The notes under the pieces are model-generated. The model saw nothing but the letters and a program-made list of their open reading frames with translations, did no database searches and had not been told where the DNA came from. This document shows, in pieces, positions 55,318 to 64,000 of a DNA stretch of 64,000 nucleotides; within the stretch, counting starts at the first letter, position 1; every line of letters starts with the position of its first letter. This DNA is from Cercozoa sp. M6MM (Eukaryota; Endomyxa: Ascetosporea): NCBI GenBank assembly GCA_040357565.1, contig JBDODJ010000002.1; one strand, 5' to 3'. Made by a program: the position numbers and the translations under genes.

Positions 55318-58300
55318 GAGATTTGGTTGGACAAAAGTAAACGGAGTTAAGTTTACCTCGCCTGAGCATTGCCGTCGCCCCTCGCGAGTGGAACATTCAC
55401 TGTGCTGCCAAAAGCGGCATGATCGAGCGGTCCCAAATGCTCCGGCGCGCCAGCAGGGTACGGGTAAAAATGCCTGTTGAAAAAAAGTTATTTGCACATT
55501 TGCAAGAGAAAATCGAAACATACGAATCGTAGCGATGCTGTGAGTAAAGCAGGGTGTCAGGATCGTCCCAAAAAAGTCCCTACCGAAGTACAAACATCAC
55601 CATCAGTCCAAACAAACACAACGATGCGAAGACCATACCTCAGTGCCATCACCGGCATGTACATCGAAATCAACGATCGCAACTCGAATGCGACGCTGCA
55701 GGTTCTCCTTTCAAAACAAAAAACATTGTCGGTCAAAGCCAGTTGAAAGTAAAGTCTGGAAACGAAGAAGCGAAGAAGAGTACCTCGTGCATCTCGCGTA
55801 GCTGCTGTACAGCCACGGCGACGTTGTTTACGAGACAGAAACCACTCGCTTCGGTGCGAGCACCAGCTCGCTCGTTCTCGATTCTGGCCACTTCCGAGAC
55901 ACCTAAAAATAGGCAACTGAGATGACCACACACCCTTCAAAAGGCACACACAAAAAGGAGTTACAGCAATGGTGTCCAGGCGGCCGGACCACTGCAAATG
56001 CGGACTGGGCCAAGCCTCGCCACACTGCACAGAAACGTTGCGCGAGCGCTCTCTTTAGCATCACCTCAGAGAAACCACACAGTACCGAAATCAACGCAAT
56101 CGGCGGCGCCGGCAGCAGCAATTCTAGTTGCGTCCATCGAGTCAGCACCTGGACAAATGAAATTAAAAGGCATTAGTTATTTTGAGCAAAAGGATTCAAA
56201 GAAAGCTGTACCAAAGTAAGTGTTGTGGTGCTGATCGACCCACTGCCAAGGAGGCGGCGGACCCATCTGCTTGTGCTCGCCCAGACCGTGTCCTTTGGGC
56301 ACAACAATCTGTGAGAGACCTTCTGTTTTCTGCCACACAGACACAACGGTACATCTCACAGACACTAGACTCAGTCCAGACCACTCAAGTTACCGGCACG
56401 AACGGTGCATTTTCTTCAGCTTCTTCTTCGTCGGCGCGTTTCTCCTACTCGGAAAAATACAAGAAATGACACGAAAGAATAACAAAAGAATTCGAGCCTA
56501 CCAGTCTTTTGGCCATGGTCTGCAGCCGTCTGAGGTACCACTGCGAATGCATGCCACCGCTACTGAGTTCATCATCGGTGGCGAGTCGACCACCAAAAAC
56601 CACGATTTTTCGTCTCTCGGGGGAATTTTTCGCCGCGTTTTCGGTTTTTCGGTGCGCTTTCTCGGGCGGCGCCGTCACTGTCGGGTTCACGTAAAGCGCG
56701 TTTTTGAGTGCTTCGCTGTGCCACAACGTCTCCAGCACGCGGCCATACCTGAGCGGCGTCTCGTTATGCTCATCATCAGCAGGACCTCTGACCAACAACA
56801 GGTCAAAGTCTCAGCTGTGAGAAACGCCAGGAAATACAAAAAGTAAATACCGGTGCAAAAGGCACTCGCGCGATAAGGCAATTGCCAGTCGGTATTGCTG
56901 CAAAACCGCGCGAAATATATCCAAACTATCTCTGCGAAAAAAAGCATGTTTACGTGTTTGGTGTCGTCATCATCTTCACCAGGCACTTTCTACAAATAGA
57001 CGCAAAAGTACACGACACTAATTGTCAACGTGAGCAGGTTGTTCAACCCGAGTACCTGCGAGTCGGAACACCGTGCATCCGTTCGCGTTGTGCAGACGCG
57101 ATTAACATCTCTGTGGTAGTGTGGGGGGGGGGGGTAAATAGGGCAAAGAGATAGGGGATAGGGTAAACGAAGCAAGGGGTTTACGCGCAGTAGAAGTGCT
57201 CGTCCTCGAGTGCGTCCGGGTGCGCAAGCTGAATGCACTCCTCGTGCCAACTGGGAAACAGTCACAATGCACACATGCAAGAAACAAGGAAAGCGTGGAA
57301 TGAGTACCTACGAACGCAGTAGTCGCAGCACATGATGTCGCCGCCGTCGCCACAGACTGCACAGAATTAAAATGTGTAGAAGGAAGGAAGGAAGGAAGGA
57401 AGGAAGGAAGGAAGGAAGGAAGGAAGGAAGGAAGGAAGGGTACCAGAGCAGATATCGTCGTTCTGTTTGTTCTTCATGTTGGCGGGTGCACCTATCCATG
57501 TACCACAAAAATACATAGACACACATATGCAGAAAGGTGGGTGGGTAAAAGTGCGGAGTACTGGGACGCGACTGCAGCCACAGTCGGCGCAGTCGCTCGG
57601 CACGTCGCTGTTGTCGCCGTTTCTGCTGTTCTCCTCTTTGTTTTTGCTGCGGTTGCTGTTGTTGTTTCTTGTCAGTGCTCTCGGCCTCGACGGCAGTGTC
57701 CTCGCTGTCGCTAGTGTGCGCACTCGACGGTTCCTCGCTCGACTCGGCCTCCTCACCGTCACTCTCATTAGAGGAACCGTCGCGACCGTCACTCTCACTG
57801 GAGGAACCGTCGCGACCGTCACTCTCACTGGAGGAACCGTCGCGACCGTCGGAACCGTCATCACTGCCGCCCAGTGTGATCACATTGGCATCGTCGCTGC
57901 TGCTGGCACCGTCATTCATGCTTCCATCAGCGACACTGACATTGATCTTGCCGGTCGTGAACGGTTCCTCGGTGATCACTTCCTCGGCGCTCACTTCCTC
58001 GGTGATCGCTTCCTCGGTGACCACTTCCTCGGTGATCACTTGCTTTACCGAGTGATCGTCGGAGTGATTGGTGGAACGAGTGCCTTCCTTTGAATGATTG
58101 GCAGAGCGATCGGCAGAGTTGATGGACGAGGCACGTGTCGACGAACCGTCATCGCCACCGACGGTGACGTTGGCACCGCCGGCACCGTCAGCTCCGTGAG
58201 TGACAGCCTCGACTTTGACACCACTGCTGCCGGCCTGAGTGGCCTCTCGGCGAGCACGTGCCAGCGCACGCGCACTCACCTGCCCAAAAGATGCTGTCAC

Positions 58301-58451
58301 AGGCTTCGGCACCTGACTCAAAAGGCGAGGGTACAGGTGGACAGTAGTCTTCGTCGTTGGCGTCGAACTTGGCACCGTCATCCAGAATGTCTTCTTCTCG
58401 ACGACGCGGCTTTCTCTGTCCAAGCATACGCCAAACACGGTATCGAGACAT
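53506..58451 (-). CDS. PHD finger - class II histone deacetylase - SANT-like protein
   Basis: Read from MSRYRVWRMLGQRKPRRREE (ATG 58451). An acidic Ser/Glu repeat region (57700-58150) is followed by a PHD finger (DDICSVCGDGGDIMCCDYC, WHEECIQLAHPD, EHFYC). Next comes a class II HDAC domain: QWVDQHHNTYF, AFAVVRPPGHHC (catalytic HH), SGFCLVNNVAVAV, AIVDFDVHAGDGTE (zinc D and H), LFWDDPDTLLYSQHRYD, VLISAGYDG (zinc D) and VVTVLEGGYVPENL. All catalytic residues are retained. After the HDAC, in phase, a segment DDEWAVEERDDLALLSNAFV, then HDLSLIKRIF and PRATIAEIL, resembles a SANT/Myb helix set. The C-terminus is acidic and ends GVDSDDDF at 53506. A Pro-rich exon and a basic exon (MEPPQKKRRRN, ~58759) may extend the N-terminus. 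Joins at 56750-57010 and the last PHD cysteines are unsettled. Confidence 0.82.
55211..55314. repeat. (AC)n microsatellite with 10-N gap in HDAC gene intron
   Basis: An AC dinucleotide run flanks 10 N at 55259-55268. It lies in a minus-strand intron between the HDAC exons NVNVPLARGDGNAQAR and TTMREIGLPILRRFRP. Confidence 0.95.
57380..57438. repeat. (GGAA)n tandem repeat in HDAC gene intron
   Basis: About fourteen copies of GGAA on the plus strand (TTCC on the sense strand) sit immediately after the donor GTACCC of the intron that splits the first PHD cysteine pair. Confidence 0.9.
57763..57862 (-). repeat. 30-nt coding tandem repeat in the acidic linker of the HDAC protein
   Basis: Three near-identical 30-base units encode SESDGRDGSS-type decapeptides. 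Next to it (57960-58045) a second degenerate repeat encodes variations of ITEEV. Both lie in the disordered linker between the N-terminus and the PHD finger. Confidence 0.85.
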
Positions 58452-59106
58452 CTCTAAGAAAAAGCAAAGAGGCTACGGGTACTGCAGGCGCCAGCACTGG
58501 CGGCGGCACTGGTGGCACTGGTGGCACTAGAGACACTGGTGGTACGGACTGCACGGGCGGCACAACCGGTCGAATGGCACCCTGCGCGATATGTGACATG
58601 AAAGCACCGAGACAGAAAGACGTGTGCAGGCCAGACAGGCACATGGGGAGTGTCTGTCTTGATGATGCCACTCGTACCGCGCGCACAACCGGCCGACGCG
58701 CCTTGGGCGCCTTCTTCAGGAGCCCACGATTGCGCCGCCTCTTCTTCTGTGGCGGCTCCATCTGTCTCACGCGTACACGTCAATGCGGCCCACACAGGTG
58801 GCCACCCTAGAGCATGTGACACACCATTCGGCAGATCTCATGTAGATACGTGTGGGTCCAAAATCCAGAAACTACCCGACTCTGCGCACTAAAACAATCA
58901 CACGTGGTCACACACGCGCGTGGGCACTACAATGACTCGTGAAAGTCTAGTTCGACACGATTTATTTTCCTTATTATTTGACTACAATAATTGTTGCTGC
59001 GTGGCTGGTATTCATCTGACGACTCCAAGCTGCTTAAACTCGGTAGACGCGATGCGTCACACTGCGCCTTCGTCGTTGCTTTGGAAGTACGTCCTCTTCT
59101 ACGTCG
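58452..59106. other. Upstream region of HDAC gene with possible extra 5' exons
   Basis: On the minus strand a basic exon (MEPPQKKRRRNRGLLKKAPK, start near 58759) and a Pro/Val-rich exon (VPPVPPVPPP near 58520) are bounded by plausible splice sites. They could be the true N-terminus of the PHD-HDAC gene. Splicing them onto the MSRYR exon in phase needs an intron of only ~29 nt, so I leave them outside the CDS. Confidence 0.4.
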
Positions 59107-59420
59107 TTAGATGGATCTTATACAAAGCTTGTCCTTCTGCGCGTTGAGCACTGTCCGGCAAAAGCATATATCAGTCTCAGCACCGAGAGTATTTAAGAAA
59201 CGAGGGTGTTTTAGTGTGTACCGAGTCCAATCAGAAGGTTCATGAGAAGCAGGACCGCCGTGATGCAGTATATGAAGTAAAACTTCGAGAGAAGCAGCAG
59301 GACCGGCCACCACCAATTTGTTACCGCAGCCTGTCAAAAATTGAGGCTTTGGTAGTGCAAAAGAGTACTATGCCAGGAAAAAGACTAAAGAAACAAATGG
59401 AATCGATGTGAAGAAGGATT
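59107..59420 (-). CDS. Probable membrane-protein exon(s), partial
   Basis: One minus-strand frame at about 59222-59332 reads NWWWPVLLLLSKFYFIYC and then ITAVLLLMNLLIGLG, a convincing transmembrane hairpin bounded by an acceptor (TTTGACAG) and a donor (GTACAC). The final helix with NLLIGL resembles the S6 end of voltage-gated-like cation channels (NLFVAV), but that is weak. The neighbouring exons upstream (59440-59560) and downstream are unresolved, so the gene limits are guesses. Confidence 0.3.
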
Positions 59421-59631
59421 GAGTCAGTAGACGTAGTCAGTTCAGAGGTAGTTACCCCAAGATAGGGTCGGCAAAGTACAGGAAGTAGACTGGTCGGGAA
59501 GGATGAGAGGCCCGGTAGTCAGAAGAAGGAAGGAAGGAGAAGGAGGGACGTAAAGGAGAAAAAGAAAGGCTCTCTGTGCTGGTGAGTAGAGAGCCTATTC
59601 AGGAAAGGAGCAAAATCTTTCTCTTTCGAGG

Positions 59632-60519
59632 TCAGTCAGACAAACACAATACACCACACTTCTCAAAGTGCTCAATGAATAGCTTTCTTCCGCGCGGAGC
59701 ACCAGAACTCAGACAGATCTGACTGGCCGGATGGAAAATACCGTTTCGTAACATCCTGCCTCCCCGACGAAGCGCTCTTTCAAGACGTGCTGGACCTTGC
59801 GACTTTTCGAAAGCTTCAAGCATCTCGGCGCTGATGAAGTCACGCTCGAGCCATTCACTTGATTCGGCGTCGAACTGAACGCGATATTGGGGAGGAGCGT
59901 CGGTTCGGAGTCGTTGCTCGACAATGCGAGGGAACAATCGAGTACCTCCTTGCTTTCGATGTGAGTTTGTTTCGTTCTGTCGTTTCATCAGACGACGAAT
60001 CCGGGAAGCGTCTTCTCCGAAGTAGGGCTTGATTTCGCGAACGTTAAGTACTCGTGTTTCGTTGTACCTGACGAGCCCCAAGGAAACAGGTAGTAGTAAA
60101 TTAAGGTAGAGTAGTGACAGAGATAACGGTACATTCTCAATGTTAAGTCGCAACAGCGCCACTGAGGCATCGGCCAGCGTCGCAAAAGTGGCTTTGAGCG
60201 AACACAAAGAGCTGCGGTGTTGACGTTAACGTCTTGTTTTCCTAACCTCACTGGCGTCCCAAAGTCGACCTCTTGCATGCAGTGCATCAGGGTCGGTCGT
60301 TGAACACAAATAAATTTAAGTGTGAACATACCACTTGAGCGAATCCGCAACTGCAAAAGGACACAATAAATTTAGCTGTTGTCGGAGTAAATCCAAGAAG
60401 AACTTCCCACGGTGTACATCCAAATTAAACCTGGGGGTTGTTCGGAGCCTCCTGCCACGGAAAGCTGTCAGAGCAATCATTGTTAACACAAACGCCAAAC
60501 GCGATCGGAGTTGGATCAA
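59632..60519 (-). CDS. Unrecognised protein, several exons
   Basis: The minus strand reads MIALTAFRGRRLRTTPRFNL and FFLDLLRQQLNLLCPFAVAD, then short exons, then KATFATLADASVALLRLNIE. A long last exon holds YNETRVLNVREIKPYFGEDA, then RLFPRIVEQRLRTDAPPQYR, ESSEWLERDFISAEMLEAFE and a Cys-containing C-terminus at 59632. The long exon looks coding by composition. An intron (about 60065-60130) could instead be a membrane-spanning coding stretch, since the frame stays open. The PQYR...EWLERDFI segment faintly resembles a chromo-like fold; see rejected items. Confidence 0.45.
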
Positions 60520-60854
60520 ACAGAAGCCGTTTGCGCGAGAAGCAAGGTCGCTCGCACTTTATCCTTAACCTTGCTGGTGCGGAGCGCACAAGTTCGTGCA
60601 AAATTGTGAGTACGTGGAAGCGCCTCTCTGCTTCGGCAGCAACCAAAAATGCGACTCTGTGGCACAAGGAGAAGCAAAACCATAGCCGGTCCAAGGCAGC
60701 CTTTTTGGCACCCAATAGTGAGAATTTGATTTGCACAGGCACTACTCTGCGCCCAGACAAGCCAATAGCACCTGTAAAGGAGCAGTCAAAACCAATAACC
60801 ACATTGGCCACTGTAAAAAAGAGCTCAGTATCGCCGCTCGACGCTAGCTCAACG

Positions 60855-60908
60855 GAAAAATGTGAATAAAAACTGAAAGATGAAAAATGTGAATAAAAAC
60901 TGAAAGAT
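60855..60908. repeat. Tandem duplication of a 27-base unit
   Basis: Two near-perfect copies of a unit containing AAAAATGTGAATAAAAACTG occur side by side, directly before the left arm of the inverted repeat. Confidence 0.85.
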
Positions 60909-60914
60909 TGATAT

Positions 60915-61574
60915 AGCTGACCCATGAGGCCGAAGCAGGTGTCTGATTTAGTAGCCAGGTGCACTCTCTTTTGTTACCGTAGAGAACCGATTTCTGTCGG
61001 CTCGTAGAGTTGGACTGCCACCTGCGCACAGTACGCGGCTTTCGCGGCACTGTGTGTGGACTTTGATGTGACAGCCCTTGGTTGAGGGTCGTAGACTTCC
61101 TTTGATTTTTTGACTGACGCCATTTTTTATGTTGGAGAGATACTTGACTGACGCCATTGAAGAGGCAGCTTCGATCGAACAGCTCGGAGTGTCACGATCC
61201 TCTTCTTTGAAAGATTCCACGCAGCATCACATTTGTTGAAGGAGCAGGTCCCAAAAAACAATTTGTAAATTGTTACGAAATCGGCAACAAAGTCGGCCAG
61301 TCGTTGAGAATTTTTACCCGTCAGTTAACCAGCACTGGTGGACATAAATTTACAAGTATGAACTGTGTTTGCTGGCAAAAAAGCAAAGTAAGTCTACGAC
61401 CCTCAACCAAGGTCTGCCACACCAAAGTCCACACACAGTGCCGCGAAAGCCGCGTACTGTGCGCAGGTGGCAGTCCAACTCTACGAGCCGACAGAAATCG
61501 GTTCTCTACAGTAACAAAAGAGAGTGCACCTGGCTACAAAATCAGACACCTGCTCCGGCCTCATGGGTCAGCTT
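60915..61574. repeat. Large inverted repeat (~185-bp arms, ~285-bp spacer)
   Basis: The left arm (about 60915-61102) starts AGCTGACCCATGAGGC and runs through TGTCGGCTCGTAGAGTTGG to GAGGGTCGTAGACTT. The right arm (about 61388-61574) is its reverse complement, with only about eight mismatches or small indels. Both arms share the same translated product when read inward to outward (RESRVLCAGGSPTLRADRNR), which reflects the repeat and not two genes. The spacer holds a short direct repeat of CTTGACTGACGCCATT. This could be a foldback transposon, or a recent inverted duplication. Confidence 0.92.
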
Positions 61575-61988
61575 TTCAGACTAAGCTCTGCTAGTATTTT
61601 TTAAAGCATTCGATTCTGCGTAGACTCGAAATACACCCTGCCAAGAGCGACAATCAAAATCACTGACAATGGCTGTCAGATCGAGTTTGACATTTGCACC
61701 TACTGGTCGGTATCAGCCTACATCTGTTGCTCGAGCAATAATTCTGATTTTGAAAATACATCGTCGCACAAAACAAGTTTCCGACCCGTGCGGTATGAAT
61801 GTACTGTAGGCTCATCGCGTTTCTGGTTTAAAGTTTCCTCAAAACGAAACAAACACGCGCGAGTTTCGCATCACCGGCAGGATCAAAAATAGCCGATCCT
61901 TCCGCTCAGGTCACGTCCACTTCAAAGAGTGTGCAGCTCTGGTTTGGCACAGAGTATTACTCGGAAGTAGGCCGAGAACAGCAAAATA
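61575..61988. other. Upstream region of phenylalanine hydroxylase
   Basis: No supported gene. It is probably the promoter and 5' UTR of the next gene. Confidence 0.4.
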
Positions 61989-64000
61989 ATGCTCGCAACT
62001 CGGTGCGTGCGTTGCAAAGCTTGTTTTGCATTTTTTGCAATCTTTGCAGTGTTGAGTTTTGGTTGCACAGTGCGGCTTCGAAGCGACTAGGTGTGCGTTT
62101 CCTGGCAGCTCATGGTCTTCGTGGCCAGCGCAAAGATGCGACGAACTTTGGCGACGACCGCGTGTCGTTCATGTTCACGCTGGAGCACGACCGGCCGGGC
62201 GCTCTGCGTGAGGCTTTGGAGCTCTTCTTCCGGCACGACGTGCAGTTGACACACATCGAGAGCAAGCCCGTGCCTCTGGGTGAGAACCAGATCGAGTTCT
62301 TTCTGGATGCTGCCGTTGACGGCGAGGAGGCATGTTCCCCTTGTTACTCCTTTCCCATATCTGCACTGCTATTTCCCCTTGTTGCACAGGCACGGGCCAA
62401 CCTTGACAAGTGCCTCGAGCACATGAAGTCACGCTCTGAGGACTACTCGCAAGTTCTTGTCACGTAGCTTTAGCCTTCGCTTTTGTTCCTATGCTCTCTG
62501 TCAAGCCCCATCTTCCCTCACAGAGGCAGCAAGGAGGTGCCGTGGTTCCCGCGCAACCTGGAGGAGCTCGACAGTCTCGCCAACAATGTCCTCGAGGCTG
62601 GTGCTGATCTGGAATCGTAACACAATCTCTTCTTCATTTCCTATTTCCTGTGTATCTCATGTTTAATTCTTTGCCCTTCTTAGCGACCACCCTGGTTTTA
62701 ACGACCCGGAGTACCGCTCGCGCCGCAAGGAGATTGCGCAGTTCGCTGCCGACTTTAAGCTTGGGTAGTCCCTCCTCTTACTCCCTTCCCCACACCTTTG
62801 TTGACCTGTCTCTTCAGACGCCCCATCGACTACATTGAGTACACCGAGGCTGAGAACGCGACGTGGCAGGCCGTGTGGAACCAGCTTGTGCCGCAGTTCC
62901 GCAAACATGGCTGCAAGTATACTCTCTTCCTGTACACCCCCCCCCCCCGTTACCCATCACTCCCCTGTGCTTAGAGAGTTCCTGGAGTCGTTCGACCTGC
63001 TACGCGAGCGCGGTGCCTATAAGGAGGATCAGGTGCCGCAGCTGCGCGATGTCAGTGCCGTCCTCGCCCAGGTAAAGGGAGCATGGGGGGGTAAAGGTAG
63101 ACAGTGATGTTGCGTTGCTTGTGTCAACAGGAATCTGGCTTCATGCTGCGACCCGTAGCCGGTCTGCTGAGTGCGCGTGACTTCCTCTACGGTCTTGCCT
63201 TCCGAGTCTTCTACTGCACGCAGTGAGTTCTATACCTCCCTTCCCCTTGTTGCTCTCAATCCGCCACGTTTCTTGCTAGGTACATTCGTCATTCGAGTCG
63301 GCCGCTGTACACGCCCGAGCCGGACGTGGTGCACGAGCTCATGGGCCACGCGCCTCTTTTCGCCAACCGCGATTTTGCCGACTTCTCGCAGTGCATTGGT
63401 CTGGCTGGTAAGTGCACTCTGACCGAGTACAGGAAGGCACAAGGGACACATAGGATACATTAGCGCACATGGGGGATAAATGTAGCCATCGGTGCCACGG
63501 ACGAGCAGATCCTGCAACTGGCGCGCTGTTACTGGTTCACGGTTGAATTCGGCTTGTGCCGACAGGACAATGATCTCAAGGTTTACGGTGCCGGCATTTT
63601 GTCCTCGCCGGGTGAGCTCGAGTACGCCATGACGAGGTACCTTTGCCACACACTCTTTTGTCATCTTTTAACTCCCTCCCCCTAGTGACGAACCAGAGCG
63701 CGTGCCGTGGGATCCGTTCGTGGCCGCGCACACGGACTACCCGATCACAACGTACCAACCCAAGTACTTTGTAGCCGACTCATTCGCCGATGCCACGTAC
63801 TGCACTTATTCCACGGGATGTACTGGGCGGGCTATAATGGGTTTGTGTGTGCAGTGATCGCATGCGTGAATTTGCCGATTCATTCGAACGGCCGTTCGGT
63901 GTGTCGTTCAACCCGGCCACCAAAACCATTATCGTCGACCGCAACGTCAAGCTGCTCTCCAGGTAAGGGCTGTCGTAGTCGTCGTGCTATGCAGTACCAA
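61989..64000 (+). CDS. PAH: Phenylalanine 4-hydroxylase, 3' end cut by window
   Basis: This enzyme converts phenylalanine to tyrosine using Fe(II), O2 and a pterin cofactor. The N-terminus [19 protein letters not shown] is basic and lacks acidic residues except one Glu, so it could be a mitochondrial presequence. The regulatory ACT domain follows ([28 protein letters not shown]). The catalytic domain has [58 protein letters not shown] (iron ligands His-His), [10 protein letters not shown] (iron ligand Glu), [18 protein letters not shown] and [13 protein letters not shown]. About ten short introns are seen, several with C-rich tracts, including a C-run at 62938-62948. The gene is incomplete: the final exon ends at a donor near 63961, and the tetramerisation tail is outside the window. 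Confidence 0.95.

Noticed and set aside
59632-60060. Chromo-like / retrotransposon integrase C-terminus
   Set aside because: Only a faint pattern (QYRVQF...EWLERDFI). No reverse transcriptase, RNase H or integrase core sequence is found within reach.
60438-60869. Plus-strand ORF with NLAGAERTSS resembling the kinesin motif DLAGSER
   Set aside because: No P-loop or other motor motif nearby, and the expected upstream 200 residues of motor domain are absent. Coincidental similarity.
60948-61594. Two ORFs (90 and 96 codons) sharing a common protein segment
   Set aside because: They are the two arms of the inverted repeat read in opposite directions, so the similarity is explained by the DNA repeat.
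1-64000. CRISPR arrays, insertion sequences, rRNA or clear tRNA genes
   Set aside because: I looked for regular spacer-repeat arrays, transposase motifs and tRNA A/B boxes with a cloverleaf and found none I could support by eye. A tRNAscan-SE and Infernal run would settle the RNA genes.

Overview
This is nuclear DNA from an intron-rich, gene-dense eukaryote. About 30 protein-coding genes fill 64 kb. Introns are mostly 45-130 bp, intergenic spacers are often under 250 bp, and many neighbouring genes are divergent or convergent with little room between them. There are no bacterial operons, CRISPR arrays or clear rRNA/tRNA genes. An IFT46 gene shows that the organism builds a flagellum or cilium. 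Many introns carry C-rich pyrimidine tracts (CCCTTTACCC-like or runs of C) on the sense strand, and many donors begin GTAC. I cannot place the species from sequence alone; a flagellated protist is the safest reading. All exon structures are hand-built from splice sites, reading-phase agreement and family similarity.

Layout. 0.9-8.6 kb: SF3A1, SF3B6 (both U2 snRNP) and GAR1. 8.8-15.6 kb: a Lys-rich protein, a multi-pass membrane protein, two unrecognised genes and a monoglyceride-lipase-like hydrolase. 15.8-20.1 kb: a FAM32A-like splicing factor and a NUP58-like FG nucleoporin. 20.5-26.7 kb: four unrecognised genes, one of them large. 27.1-36.8 kb: AP-2 mu, a CorA-type metal transporter, a membrane-anchored S33-like peptidase and IFT46. 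36.9-46.4 kb: a putative secreted Ig-like protein, a RIC1-like Rab-GEF subunit, the RNase P/MRP subunit RPP40, a macroH2A-type macro-domain protein without a histone fold, and RRP7. 46.8-53.3 kb: a CCR4/Angel-type nuclease carrying a nested Mut7-C domain, a small unknown gene and a coiled-coil protein. 53.5-58.5 kb: a multidomain PHD-HDAC-SANT-like protein. 59-61.6 kb: poorly resolved genes and a ~185-bp inverted repeat. 62 kb to the end: phenylalanine hydroxylase, cut by the window edge.

RNA biology is strongly represented (SF3A1, SF3B6, FAM32A, GAR1, RPP40, RRP7, the EEP/Mut7-C nuclease), along with nuclear transport and chromatin. The most unusual item is the EEP nuclease at 46819-49900. 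A complete Mut7-C (PIN-like RNase plus zinc-ribbon) domain sits inside its catalytic domain, between the GDFN motif and the C-terminal half. I know of no described protein with this nested architecture.
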